A stretch of DNA of 13,593 nt from positions 1-13,593 of the forward strand of contig JASJEI010000179.1 of assembly GCA_030064795.1 (NCBI GenBank). Direction: 5' to 3'. This stretch comes from Pleurocapsa sp. MO_226.B13. Lineage in GTDB: Bacteria; Cyanobacteriota; Cyanobacteriia; Cyanobacteriales; Xenococcaceae. This document shows, one piece after another, positions 7,210 through 13,249 of the stretch (the stretch's first letter is position 1; the number at the start of each line of letters is the position of its first letter). Position numbers and translations under genes: made by a program. The notes under the pieces are model-generated. The model made no database searches and had not been told where the DNA came from. It saw nothing but the letters and a program-made list of their open reading frames with translations.

Positions 7210-7857
7210 TCAAAGCTTTTTATACCAGTCGCTTTGTTGTCTTGGCTCGAAGTAACCAATAATAGAATTAGGATTGACAATACAAAGCTGGATATGGTTT
7301 TTGTTGAGAAACCCCGCGCCTGGATATAGTTCATTACCTTCTGGAAACATACCTCTGACTGAATCGATAAAGTTAGGATGGCACTGTATTTGTTTCTTAT
7401 TTTCACCACTCATATCAGGTAAGCCTAGTTCTTCAGCGATTCCCTCATTATTGAGTTGATGCAGCCTTAAAATGACTTGACAATCCAATTCTCGAACAAA
7501 ACTTACTCCATTAACAAGTACTCGATTTTTGGGTATAGCTTTGCCAACTTGTTGAAATTCTGTTTCTAATATTGTGTATACGGTCTTAACAGTTTGAATA
7601 TGTTCGTAGTCGAGCAAATCGAGACAGTTACCTAGTTTAATGAATGCGCCGACTACTGCTGGCTGTGAAATATTTTTGCTAGCTTTTGCCCACTCTAAGG
7701 CACGCTGGTAGCTACCTTCCCAGAAGTAAATCCCATGTCCGAGCCAATCATAGTCATTTTCACTTCTAACAAGAGCCTCGCCCTGCTTTATGACTCGATC
7801 GGCAACGGAACGATCGCACCCGTGAAAACCAACAACAATTTCTGGGGAGACGTACAC
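7210..7857 (-). CDS. putative ADP-ribosyltransferase-fold protein (toxin-like)
   Basis: A 215-residue protein. The opening VVGFHGCDRSVADRVI puts a histidine (H12) at the end of a first strand. LGHGIYFWEGS (39-49) gives a G-x-Y-F motif (Y44) followed by E47 and an ALEWA helix; this resembles the NAD-binding core of ADP-ribosyltransferases (H-Y-E type, as in DUF3990-like proteins). SVRGMFPEG (167-174) and NKNHIQLCIVN (186-196) near the C-terminus look like further conserved strands; E174 could be the catalytic acid. I infer ADP-ribosylation of a cellular target, but have not identified the exact family. The GTG start at 7857 directly follows the stop codon of the 66-residue partner upstream, so the two are translationally coupled, as in toxin-antitoxin operons. 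No signal peptide or membrane segment. Another NAD-using or unrelated fold remains possible. Confidence 0.55.
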   Translation of the reverse strand: MYVSPEIVVGFHGCDRSVADRVIKQGEALVRSENDYDWLGHGIYFWEGSYQRALEWAKASKNISQPAVVGAFIKLGNCLDLLDYEHIQTVKTVYTILETEFQQVGKAIPKNRVLVNGVSFVRELDCQVILRLHQLNNEGIAEELGLPDMSGENKKQIQCHPNFIDSVRGMFPEGNELYPGAGFLNKNHIQLCIVNPNSIIGYFEPRQQSDWYKKL

Positions 7858-8058
7858 TTAGTTAGGGAAATTAAATTTACGAACGTTTCCCTGCTCGTCT
7901 AGAATTCCAGCTTCAGTCAAGGAACGAATAATATATTCGTCGGAGGTATCATTTAACTCTACTTGACTTAGATGAGCCTGTTTTGGAGGATTGGATTTTA
8001 CTGGTTTGCCCTGGAGAGCAGCTAATCTCCGTTCCAGAGTTTCTTGTAGGTCGAACAT
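7858..8058 (-). CDS. small partner of ADP-ribosyltransferase-like gene (antitoxin candidate)
   Basis: A 66-residue protein of no family I recognise. Residues 1-16 (MFDLQETLERRLAALQ) form an amphipathic helix. A polar linker with K/S/N/P follows, then DEYIIRSLTEAGILDEQGNV (40-59), a helix-turn segment. Small size, helix-linker-helix layout, position as first gene of a two-gene unit, and zero-base spacing to the next GTG all fit an antitoxin or chaperone-like partner. This is inference from context; no antitoxin DNA-binding motif is obvious. The ATG at 8058 is the only start. A palindrome overlaps the likely promoter just upstream. Confidence 0.6.
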   Translation of the reverse strand: MFDLQETLERRLAALQGKPVKSNPPKQAHLSQVELNDTSDEYIIRSLTEAGILDEQGNVRKFNFPN

Positions 8059-8087
8059 TATGAATTACGAAGGATTCTCTTAGCTAT

Positions 8088-8119
8088 AGTTTAACTTGAT
8101 ATCAACAAGAAGTTAGACT
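8088..8119 (-). promoter_or_regulatory. promoter with overlapping imperfect palindrome (operator candidate)
   Basis: The arms AGTTTAACTT (8088-8097) and AAGTTAGACT (8110-8119) pair at nine of ten positions around a 12-base centre that itself contains GATATC. On the minus strand TTCTTG and TATAGC are separated by 17 bases, a plausible -35/-10 pair for the 66-residue gene; the palindrome covers this promoter. This is what an autoregulated two-gene module would have. The same 79-base gap must also serve the divergent gene at 8138. Confidence 0.45.
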
Positions 8120-8137
8120 CATCAGGTTGTTTGAAGA

Positions 8138-8371
8138 ATGAAAAACCCATTTGATAAAAAGTACCCAAATATTGCCCGTTGGGTGGAAGAACATGAAGGG
8201 GTACTTGAGCTTGGTTATGACGTAGATAGCCCGATAGATTCTTTTGTTAGGGCTATTGATTGTGGAGGAATGCCTTGGTCTGGCAAAGATAGCTACGAAA
8301 GTATTGATGCTGCACTACTTGATGCCGATAATGCTCTGGCTGAAGTTTTAAAAGATATTTATGGTGAATAA
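8138..8371 (+). CDS. conserved cyanobacterial hypothetical protein
   Basis: A 77-residue acidic protein of unknown function. The layout, with MKNPFDKKYPNIARWVEEHE at the start, then a tyrosine- and aspartate-rich segment, SFVRAIDCGGMPWSGKDSY (35-53), and a final helix of ALLDADNALAEVLKD, matches a small family that I recall as common in cyanobacterial genomes. I know no function for it. It is complete, starts at ATG 8138, and its upstream sequence overlaps the putative operator of the divergent ADP-ribosyltransferase-like unit. It runs toward the recombinase fragment, with only 10 bases between the two stop codons. Confidence 0.75.
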   Translation: MKNPFDKKYPNIARWVEEHEGVLELGYDVDSPIDSFVRAIDCGGMPWSGKDSYESIDAALLDADNALAEVLKDIYGE

Positions 8372-8381
8372 ATTCTGGAAA

Positions 8382-8739
8382 TCAAAAAGTTATGTCAATT
8401 TTGGCAGCAGGATTATTCTCTTGGGAATTAAGAACATGGGTATAGATAGCAGTAGTCTTAGGATCGCTATGACCCAGAAAATCCTGCACTTCTCTTAGAT
8501 CCGAACCATTCCTTAATGCCAATGTACCTGCGGTGTGACGCAGACTATGGGGTGAAAGACTTCGTTCAAGGTCGGTGTGTTTTAGATTACATTTTTCCAG
8601 ATAGCCATCAACCACATGACCGATTCCACTTCTAGATAAGCGTTGACCGTAACGACGATTAGATAGAGAGATAAACAATGGACAGTCAGCATTTACCTTT
8701 TCTCCACTTTGGGCGCGAGCTTGACGATACTCTACTACC
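8382..8739 (-). pseudogene. tyrosine recombinase, 3' (catalytic) fragment
   Basis: This is the C-terminal half of an integrase split by the insertion sequence at 8740. It reads EYRQARAQSGEKVNADCPL and continues into the catalytic domain. The motifs H-S-L-R-H (H and second catalytic R), L-G-H and the nucleophile Y in AIYTHV are all present, in the order and spacing of XerC/D-type recombinases. The in-frame TTG at 8678 could start a 98-residue piece, but that would lack the first catalytic arginine and the core-binding domain and should be inactive. Joined to the 5' fragment after removing the element and one 9-bp duplicate, the frame is restored. Confidence 0.85.
8731..8739. repeat. 9-bp target site duplication, left copy
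   Basis: TCTACTACC stands directly before the left inverted end of the insertion sequence; the identical copy follows the right end at 10485-10493. Two identical 9-mers flanking perfect inverted ends define the insertion exactly. Confidence 0.9.
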
Positions 8740-10484
8740 CAGCAATTCTCATTTTGAAAAAAAACAGGGAATAATTTGGGGTAAAAAGAAGAATTGGGCT
8801 TAGTTATCGTATTATTTACGCTAACTAAATTCCCAAGCTAGAAAATCCCGCTCGATGGCACTGAAAAACTTGTAGAATCTTTAAAATTACTAGACCCTGC
8901 GATTATTCACGCTTGTAAAATGGGACAAAAAGTTGACAAAATAGAAATTAATCAATTGATTAATTTTTTGATTCAAGAATTAGATGACTTACCAGACAAA
9001 AGGAAACCAGGAAATAATAAGAAGTATGAAATATCTGATGCAGTCTCCTCAGCATTTTCAATATTTTTTACTCAATCGCCTTCCTGACTGGAACATCAAA
9101 GATTGATGGAAAAGATGAAGGAAAGAAATAATGCTTCTTCTTTATTTAAAATCAGTAAAATTCCCTGTGATAATCAAATAAGAAATTTATTAGATCCCGT
9201 TCCTGCTTCAACAATTTATCCAGTTTATCAAAAAATTTATCAATGGTTGAAAAAGCAAAAAATTCTAAAAAAGTTTTTCTATTTAGAAGGAGAAATATTA
9301 ATAGCATTAGACGGAACCGAATATTTTTCATCTAAAAAAATTAATTGTCCTCATTGTAATTGTCGGAATCATCGTAATGGAACAAAAACTTATTTTCATG
9401 GTTGTGTTATTCCTGCGATAGTTTCTCCGAACCAAAAACAAGTAATTGCTTTAGAACCTGAGTTTATCAAAAAACAAGATGGTCATCAAAAGCAAGACTG
9501 TGAAAATGCTGCTGTTAAAAGATGGTTGAATACCCATCATCAAAAACAATACGATAATCCTGTAACTCTTCTGGGAGATGACTTATACTCTCATCAACCT
9601 ATTTGTAAATTAGCTTTAGAAAAGGATTATAATTTTATTTTTGTTTGCCGTGAAACTTCACATAAAACTTTATATGAGTGGCTAGAATTTTTGGATAAAA
9701 GTGGTGAAGTCAAGACTCTAAAAAAGAAAGAATGGAATGGGAGAAAAAATCTGATTTACCATTATCGTTATACAAATATAGTCCCATTGAAAGATGGAGA
9801 TGATTCACTTCAAGTTAATTGGTGTGAAGTTACGGTAATTAATCAGAAAACACAAGAAGTTACTTATAAAAATAGTTGGATTACTAATCATAAAATCGAT
9901 GATGATAATGTAGCTCAAATTGTCAAGGCTGGAAGAAGTAGATGGAAGATAGAGAATGAAGGTAATAATATTTTAAAAAATCATGGTTATAATTTAGAGC
10001 ATAATTTTGGTCATGGTCAAGATAACTTATGTGAAATATTACTTAGTTTAAATTTGCTGGCTTTTTTATTTCATTCAGTTTTAGATTTAGCTAATCCCAC
10101 TTACCAAAAAGTTCGTGAATTGCTAGTCAGTCGTCGAAGCTTTTTTAATGATATTCGTACTTTATTAAAATATTTTTGGTTTAAAACTTGGCAGGATTTG
10201 TTGGATTTTATTCTCACTGATAATCTTCCTTCTACCAGGTCTAATTCTAGTTGAATCTTGGAAATAACTTAAGGAGGTGTTCCCCAATTTTTATGAATAA
10301 AAGTTTATTTCTCTGATAAGCAATCAACCATTTTTTTTGAGTTGATATCAATTTTTGATGCTTATTTTTTAAACTCTTGCTTCACAAAATCTATCAGCTC
10401 ATATTTAAACATTGTATTTGATTTGTGTTCTTTGTTTAAAGTAGAGAACTGGTTTTATTTTTCTTTTCAAAATGAGAATTGCTG
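8740..10484 (+). mobile_element. insertion sequence, 1745 bp, ISNCY-like
   Basis: Perfect 21-bp inverted ends begin CAGCAATTCTCATTTTGAAA at 8740; the mirror copy finishes at 10484. 9-bp duplicates TCTACTACC flank both ends (8731-8739, 10485-10493). The element carries one transposase frame on the + strand and has inserted into a tyrosine recombinase gene. The left non-coding end has a stem (TTAGTT 8800-8805 with AACTAA 8823-8828). The right end (10255-10484) has no gene. The transposase wording suggests the ISNCY group (possibly ISDol1-like); size fits, but family assignment is from memory. The intact ends and identical duplicates imply a recent insertion. Confidence 0.9.
8920..10254 (+). pseudogene. 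DDE transposase with in-frame TGA
   Basis: From ATG 8920 the frame reads 55 codons (LPDKRKPGNNKKYEISDAVS, then FFTQSPS), meets TGA at 9085-9087 and continues in the same frame as LEHQRLMEKMKERNNASSLF to the stop at 10254. The part before the TGA belongs to the same protein: related transposases run on through FFTQSPSFL without a break. The DDE residues are in place: D in IALDGTEYF, D in LLGDDLYSHQ and E in SRWKIENE. A C-P-H-C motif lies between the first two. A nonsense mutation is the simple reading. The TTG/ATG at 9103-9108 could restart a 383-residue product lacking the N-terminal DNA-binding part. Total length without the stop would be about 444 residues. Confidence 0.8.
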
Positions 10485-10493
10485 TCTACTACC
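10485..10493. repeat. 9-bp target site duplication, right copy
   Basis: TCTACTACC directly follows the right inverted end and is identical to the copy at 8731-8739. On the minus strand it encodes the last residues of the recombinase 5' fragment (EVV). Confidence 0.9.
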
Positions 10494-11176
10494 TCTTGAG
10501 CTAGATCGGGGCGCAAAATTGCGGTTCTAATACTGTTTTTACCATCCAGTTTAAGATAATGCTGACCATAGGACTCACTAATATCTCCCAGATTAGCCCG
10601 ATACATTTCGACGCTGCGACAACCTTGGAGTGCCAGACAGCCCAGCAAAATGCGATCGCGCAATACCTGTACTTGTTTAGTTCGATCTCCGCGAATCTTA
10701 TAAGTAGGGGCAACGCTATCGAATACCTGCTGTAATTCTTCCTGGGTCAAATACTTAATGGTACTGCCGACTTCCCGCTTTTCCCTTGGTGCTTTTACCC
10801 CGATAACAGGATTGTCCTTGACCAGTTTCTCTTGGTTACAAGCGGTATAGAAATGCTTAATGGAGATAAGGGATAATCGAATCGTTGGGGATGTTTTTCC
10901 CCCATCAGCTAAATGTTTGCGGTATTCGAGGATATTTTGCTTTGTAACTAAAGCAGGATAAAGCTCTCGCTCTCTACACCAGGATAGAAACTGAGCGGTG
11001 CGATTGCGATAGGTTTTAATCGTATCTACGCTAGCATTACCATCAGCAATAGTCAGACTGAGATATCGCTCAAAACAGTCCCTCATTGCCTTAACTGTAG
11101 GTAGAGTGGAAACTGTAGCCAGATTTCGGGAAGTAGATTGAGAACCGAGATTGCCTCTTAAGCGTCGGATGGGCAT
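10485..11176 (-). pseudogene. tyrosine recombinase, 5' fragment
   Basis: This is the N-terminal two thirds of an integrase/XerC-D-like recombinase, which cuts and rejoins DNA through a tyrosine nucleophile. Residues about 27-125 form the helical core-binding (SAM-like) domain (TIKTYRNRTAQFLSWCRERE, then SLISIKHFY). From about 140 the catalytic domain begins, with the first catalytic arginine R187 in LQGCRSVEM and the beta-hairpin lysine K213 in LDGKNS. At EVV (residue 230) the gene runs into the insertion sequence; the frame then reads 16 element-coded residues to a stop at 10436. The start is ATG 11176. Reconstructed length is about 346 residues with R, K, H-x-x-R, H and Y all present, so the gene was functional until the insertion. 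It was probably the recombinase of the surrounding element; att sites are not visible. Confidence 0.87.
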
Positions 11177-11203
11177 GGTTTGAAATAAAACACCTGAAAT
11201 AAG

Positions 11204-11276
11204 CCTACAGCAAATCGCCCACCTTATAAATACAGTTAATAAGTTACGATTTGTAGGTAGAACTTGCTAATAGCAA
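11204..11276. promoter_or_regulatory. inverted repeats in divergent promoter region
   Basis: Between the recombinase gene (-) and the gene at 11323 (+), CCTACA and AAATCG (11204-11217) mirror CGATTTGTAGG (11247-11257) apart from a two-base insertion. A 13-bp palindrome, TTGCTA-A-TAGCAA (11264-11276), follows. Such symmetric sites in a divergent gap are good operator candidates for a regulator controlling either gene; no regulator is identified. Confidence 0.35.
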
Positions 11277-11322
11277 ATTTTTGGCTAAAATTTGTGGGTT
11301 GGCACTCTTTGATAACGAATAA

Positions 11323-11667
11323 ATGCCGATTCCCCCTGAAATTCAATCTCTTGTAGATCGCATCAACTTAGAATTGGAAACAATTGAGCGAGAAGCAAAT
11401 GAAGGTTTGAGTTTAGTTAGACCTATTTTATCCAGTTTTCCTGATAACGTTAGATTGATTCAATTTGTAGCTCTATTCAATAATGGTTTGCTATTTGTCC
11501 AAATCTCGCACAGGAGAATACAAGCAATATCAGAACGTCTAAATGCACCCGATATCACGACAGCAGAAATTCAAGAAGCGGGAGAGGATTTAGGGATATT
11601 ATTAGGGCAGTGTTTAGAAGCTAAAATAAGAGGCAAAAGAATTCTCGATCTTCTCAAAGACTTGTGA
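11323..11667 (+). CDS. small helical hypothetical protein
   Basis: A 114-residue protein that I do not recognise. It looks entirely alpha-helical: MPIPPEIQSLVDRINLELET, a central FVALFNNGLLFVQISHRRIQ amphipathic segment, and a C-terminal helix ending in KRILDLLKDL. The charge/leucine pattern suggests a coiled-coil or helical-bundle partner protein. There is no membrane segment and no catalytic motif. The start is ATG 11323; no strong Shine-Dalgarno is visible. Its TGA overlaps the ATG of the next gene by one base, so the two are probably translated together and may form a complex. Confidence 0.6.
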   Translation: MPIPPEIQSLVDRINLELETIEREANEGLSLVRPILSSFPDNVRLIQFVALFNNGLLFVQISHRRIQAISERLNAPDITTAEIQEAGEDLGILLGQCLEAKIRGKRILDLLKDL

Positions 11668-11828
11668 TGAAGAAACTACCTGACGATAAAACCTTAGATG
11701 AACTGTTGGATTTAGCCAAAGATTTTGAACAACAAGCTCTTTCTTTATACGAACGAGCTACAGAAATCGATGAAAAATGGCGGGTTCGCTTGGAGTCGAA
11801 AAGAAAGATAGCGATCTCTAAATCTAAT
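11667..11828 (+). CDS. 53-residue protein overlapping the upstream gene
   Basis: ATG at 11667 shares its A with the stop of the preceding gene (TGATG), the usual sign of translational coupling. The 53 residues (MKKLPDDKTLDELLDLAKDF, then QALSLYERATEIDEKWRVRL) form one long charged helix with a basic tail ending at TAA 11826. I recognise no family. Length, helix pattern and coupling argue that it is real. A role as partner of the 114-residue protein is inference. Confidence 0.5.
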
Positions 11829-11905
11829 GGAGAATCCAGTTAGCCAATAATTTACGCCAGAGAACGCCTGTTATTTGCACTAAAAGCTGTAAACTGGACT
11901 AGTAA

Positions 11906-12706
11906 TTGCAGCGAATTGGGGCATATTCCAGCTTGTATGTCTTATCACCACAGGAAGCGTCATTAAGGGATAAATTAGAGCATCAGGTACGAACTGGGTT
12001 CGTGCTTCGAGGTCAGGCATTAAGGAGTATTAAGCGACTTGGGTTGTATCGCGATCGCTTTAATGATTTTGAGTCTTATTGCGAGTCAGTTTTTGGTTTT
12101 ACGATGCTTTACATCGAGCGTTGTATGCTTGCTGCTGAGACATATTATTTAATTGAGGAATATTTAAAGACCAATGGTCTAGTTATCCCTTTACCTACCA
12201 AACAGAGACAACTGCGACCAATTTTTCAAGCTCATTTAAACCCGATTGAAGCTGGTGAGGTTTGGGTAATGGCAGTGGAAATTGCTCAGGGTCAAGTACC
12301 TTCTTATTCAATTGTCAAATCGGCAGTTAAGACTTATCTCAAACAGAAATATCCCCCTATAAATCCTTTTTCAATTGGCGAAATCTGTCGCATCAAGTCG
12401 GGAGTTCCAGGCAAGCAGAATTGTTGGTGTGTCGTGGCGGAAGTCAGTCAAGATGAGTGCGTGGTAGATACTTGGAACGATCGGTTTGTTGTTTCGGTTG
12501 ATGACCTGATGCCCATGAAGTTTAGCCCAGATGAAGCAGAGCAAATGCTAGATTTAGGTGCGAGAATGACAGCACTGTCTGAAGTTGGGGAATTAGATGA
12601 GGCTGCTATCTGGTTGTTAAAAGGATTAGAAAAGCTCAATCGCAGCCAGCTTAATTCTCTAGAAGAACGATTATTACAAGTATTGGAAGATGTATATCTC
12701 GCTTGA
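11906..12706 (+). CDS. cyanobacterial family, possibly ParB/KorB-like DNA-binding
   Basis: A 266-residue protein resembling a family common in cyanobacteria, often on plasmids and other accessory DNA. Residues about 15-85 form a helical domain with YRDRFNDFESYCESVFGFTM, like a helix-turn-helix that recognises a 'YR..F..FE.YC...FG' pattern. PLPTKQRQLRPIF (96-108) is a ParB-like 'RQLRPL' element. From about 149 a small beta domain follows (YPPINPFSIGEICRIKSG, then CWCVVAEVSQDECVVDTWND), and a C-terminal helical region (about 207-266) ends in LEERLLQVLEDVY. I infer DNA binding or partition/regulation; no direct evidence. The start is taken as TTG 11906, because a TAA lies immediately upstream and the next ATG would remove the first domain; the ribosome site is poor. 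It follows the two coupled small genes on the same strand after 77 bases. Confidence 0.6.
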   Translation: MQRIGAYSSLYVLSPQEASLRDKLEHQVRTGFVLRGQALRSIKRLGLYRDRFNDFESYCESVFGFTMLYIERCMLAAETYYLIEEYLKTNGLVIPLPTKQRQLRPIFQAHLNPIEAGEVWVMAVEIAQGQVPSYSIVKSAVKTYLKQKYPPINPFSIGEICRIKSGVPGKQNCWCVVAEVSQDECVVDTWNDRFVVSVDDLMPMKFSPDEAEQMLDLGARMTALSEVGELDEAAIWLLKGLEKLNRSQLNSLEERLLQVLEDVYLA

Positions 12707-12775
12707 GAAAAATTTGACCCGTTTCAGCAGTAGATCGACACTATTTGAGAAAGTACTTCCAAGCTGTATCTCATA

Positions 12776-12908
12776 TATAGTCATTCCAATTAATTTCCAT
12801 AGGTTGATTTGTGGTCTAAGGCAGAAGGCAGGAGGCAGAGGGCAGAAGGTTTGCATTTAATTTTTACCGCTTCTGTTATCCATATGGTTTCTATTTAGAA
12901 TGACTATA
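12776..12908. mobile_element. 133-bp MITE-like element
   Basis: The ends are TATAGTCATTC (12776-12786) and its exact complement GAATGACTATA (12898-12908). Weaker complementarity continues inward over about 18 more bases (TTCCATAGG against CCATATGG). TA-rich steps sit at both borders, as expected for TA-targeting elements. There is no coding capacity. It contains the heptamer repeats at 12820-12847 and lies just 3' of a truncated toxin gene. Confidence 0.5.
12820..12847 (+). repeat. four heptamer tandem repeats (STRR type)
   Basis: GGCAGAA, GGCAGGA, GGCAGAG and GGCAGAA follow each other without gaps. Such degenerate heptamer arrays (short tandemly repeated repetitive sequences) are well known in cyanobacteria and here form the centre of the MITE-like element. 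Confidence 0.85.
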
Positions 12909-12941
12909 CATAGGAAAGATCGCGACCTAATACCCTACAAG

Positions 12942-13022
12942 CTAAAATTTTACCGGTAGTATGTCCAGTCTTTCTATGCGTTCCAAACCAATCGAACAAG
13001 TGCTGTTCGTAACCGCTTTCAC
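12942..13022 (-). pseudogene. truncated DUF3368 (PIN-type) toxin
   Basis: A GTG at 13022 overlaps the stop of the UPF0175 gene (GTGA) and opens 26 codons, KAVTNST then IGLERIERLDILPV, to TAG at 12942. The order N-S/T...IGL..I.RLD.LP is the opening of DUF3368 proteins, the PIN-like partner normally encoded directly after UPF0175. A full member is about 150 residues and needs several acidic active-site residues, so this piece cannot be active. Nothing recognisable continues beyond the stop, so the rest has been lost, possibly in connection with the adjacent 12776-12908 element. Confidence 0.6.
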
Positions 13023-13249
13023 CGCCAACAGTTCAGCTCCCGCTCCTGTTCGAGTTCTTCTGGAGGATAGTCAATTACGGGAACGCCCAGCTTACCGAGC
13101 AGTTCGATAAATGTAGATTTAGAGTAACCCGCCAATTCTGCTGCTTGTCCGACAGAAAGCTTTCCCGTTTCAAATAGTTTGACCATCAGCAGGAGTCGAG
13201 CTTCTTCTACTGGGATGTCTTGAGGAAGTTGTACTTCTAGCGCGTTCAT
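13019..13249 (-). CDS. UPF0175 family protein (antitoxin-type)
   Basis: A 76-residue protein beginning MNALEVQLPQDIPVEEARLL. The segment LMVKLFETGKLSVGQAAELA is the UPF0175 signature, a helix-turn-helix-like domain; GYSKSTFIELLGKLGVPVID and an acidic tail follow. UPF0175 proteins are the usual first gene of pairs with DUF3368 PIN-type proteins and are taken as antitoxin/regulators. The start is ATG 13249; the frame extends upstream to 13318, but that extension is not family-like. The downstream toxin is truncated, so this antitoxin is an orphan. It may persist by neutralising a related toxin elsewhere, or simply not have been lost yet. Confidence 0.8.
   Translation of the reverse strand: MNALEVQLPQDIPVEEARLLLMVKLFETGKLSVGQAAELAGYSKSTFIELLGKLGVPVIDYPPEELEQERELNCWR

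Larger units (their letters stand above)
12707..12941. other. non-coding region with MITE-like element
   Basis: Holds the 12776-12908 palindromic element and the heptamer repeats described separately. I see no gene and no strong terminator after 12706. The 33 bases between the element and the truncated toxin gene (12909-12941) do not read as a continuation of that gene. Confidence 0.5.

Noticed and set aside
10271..10316. Strong AAGGAGGT followed by ATG at 10293
   Set aside because: The frame is only seven codons long and lies in the non-coding right end of the insertion sequence.
10342..10530. 62-codon + strand frame across the right end of the insertion sequence
   Set aside because: It spans the element border into the recombinase gene on the opposite strand, so it is created by the insertion and not a gene.
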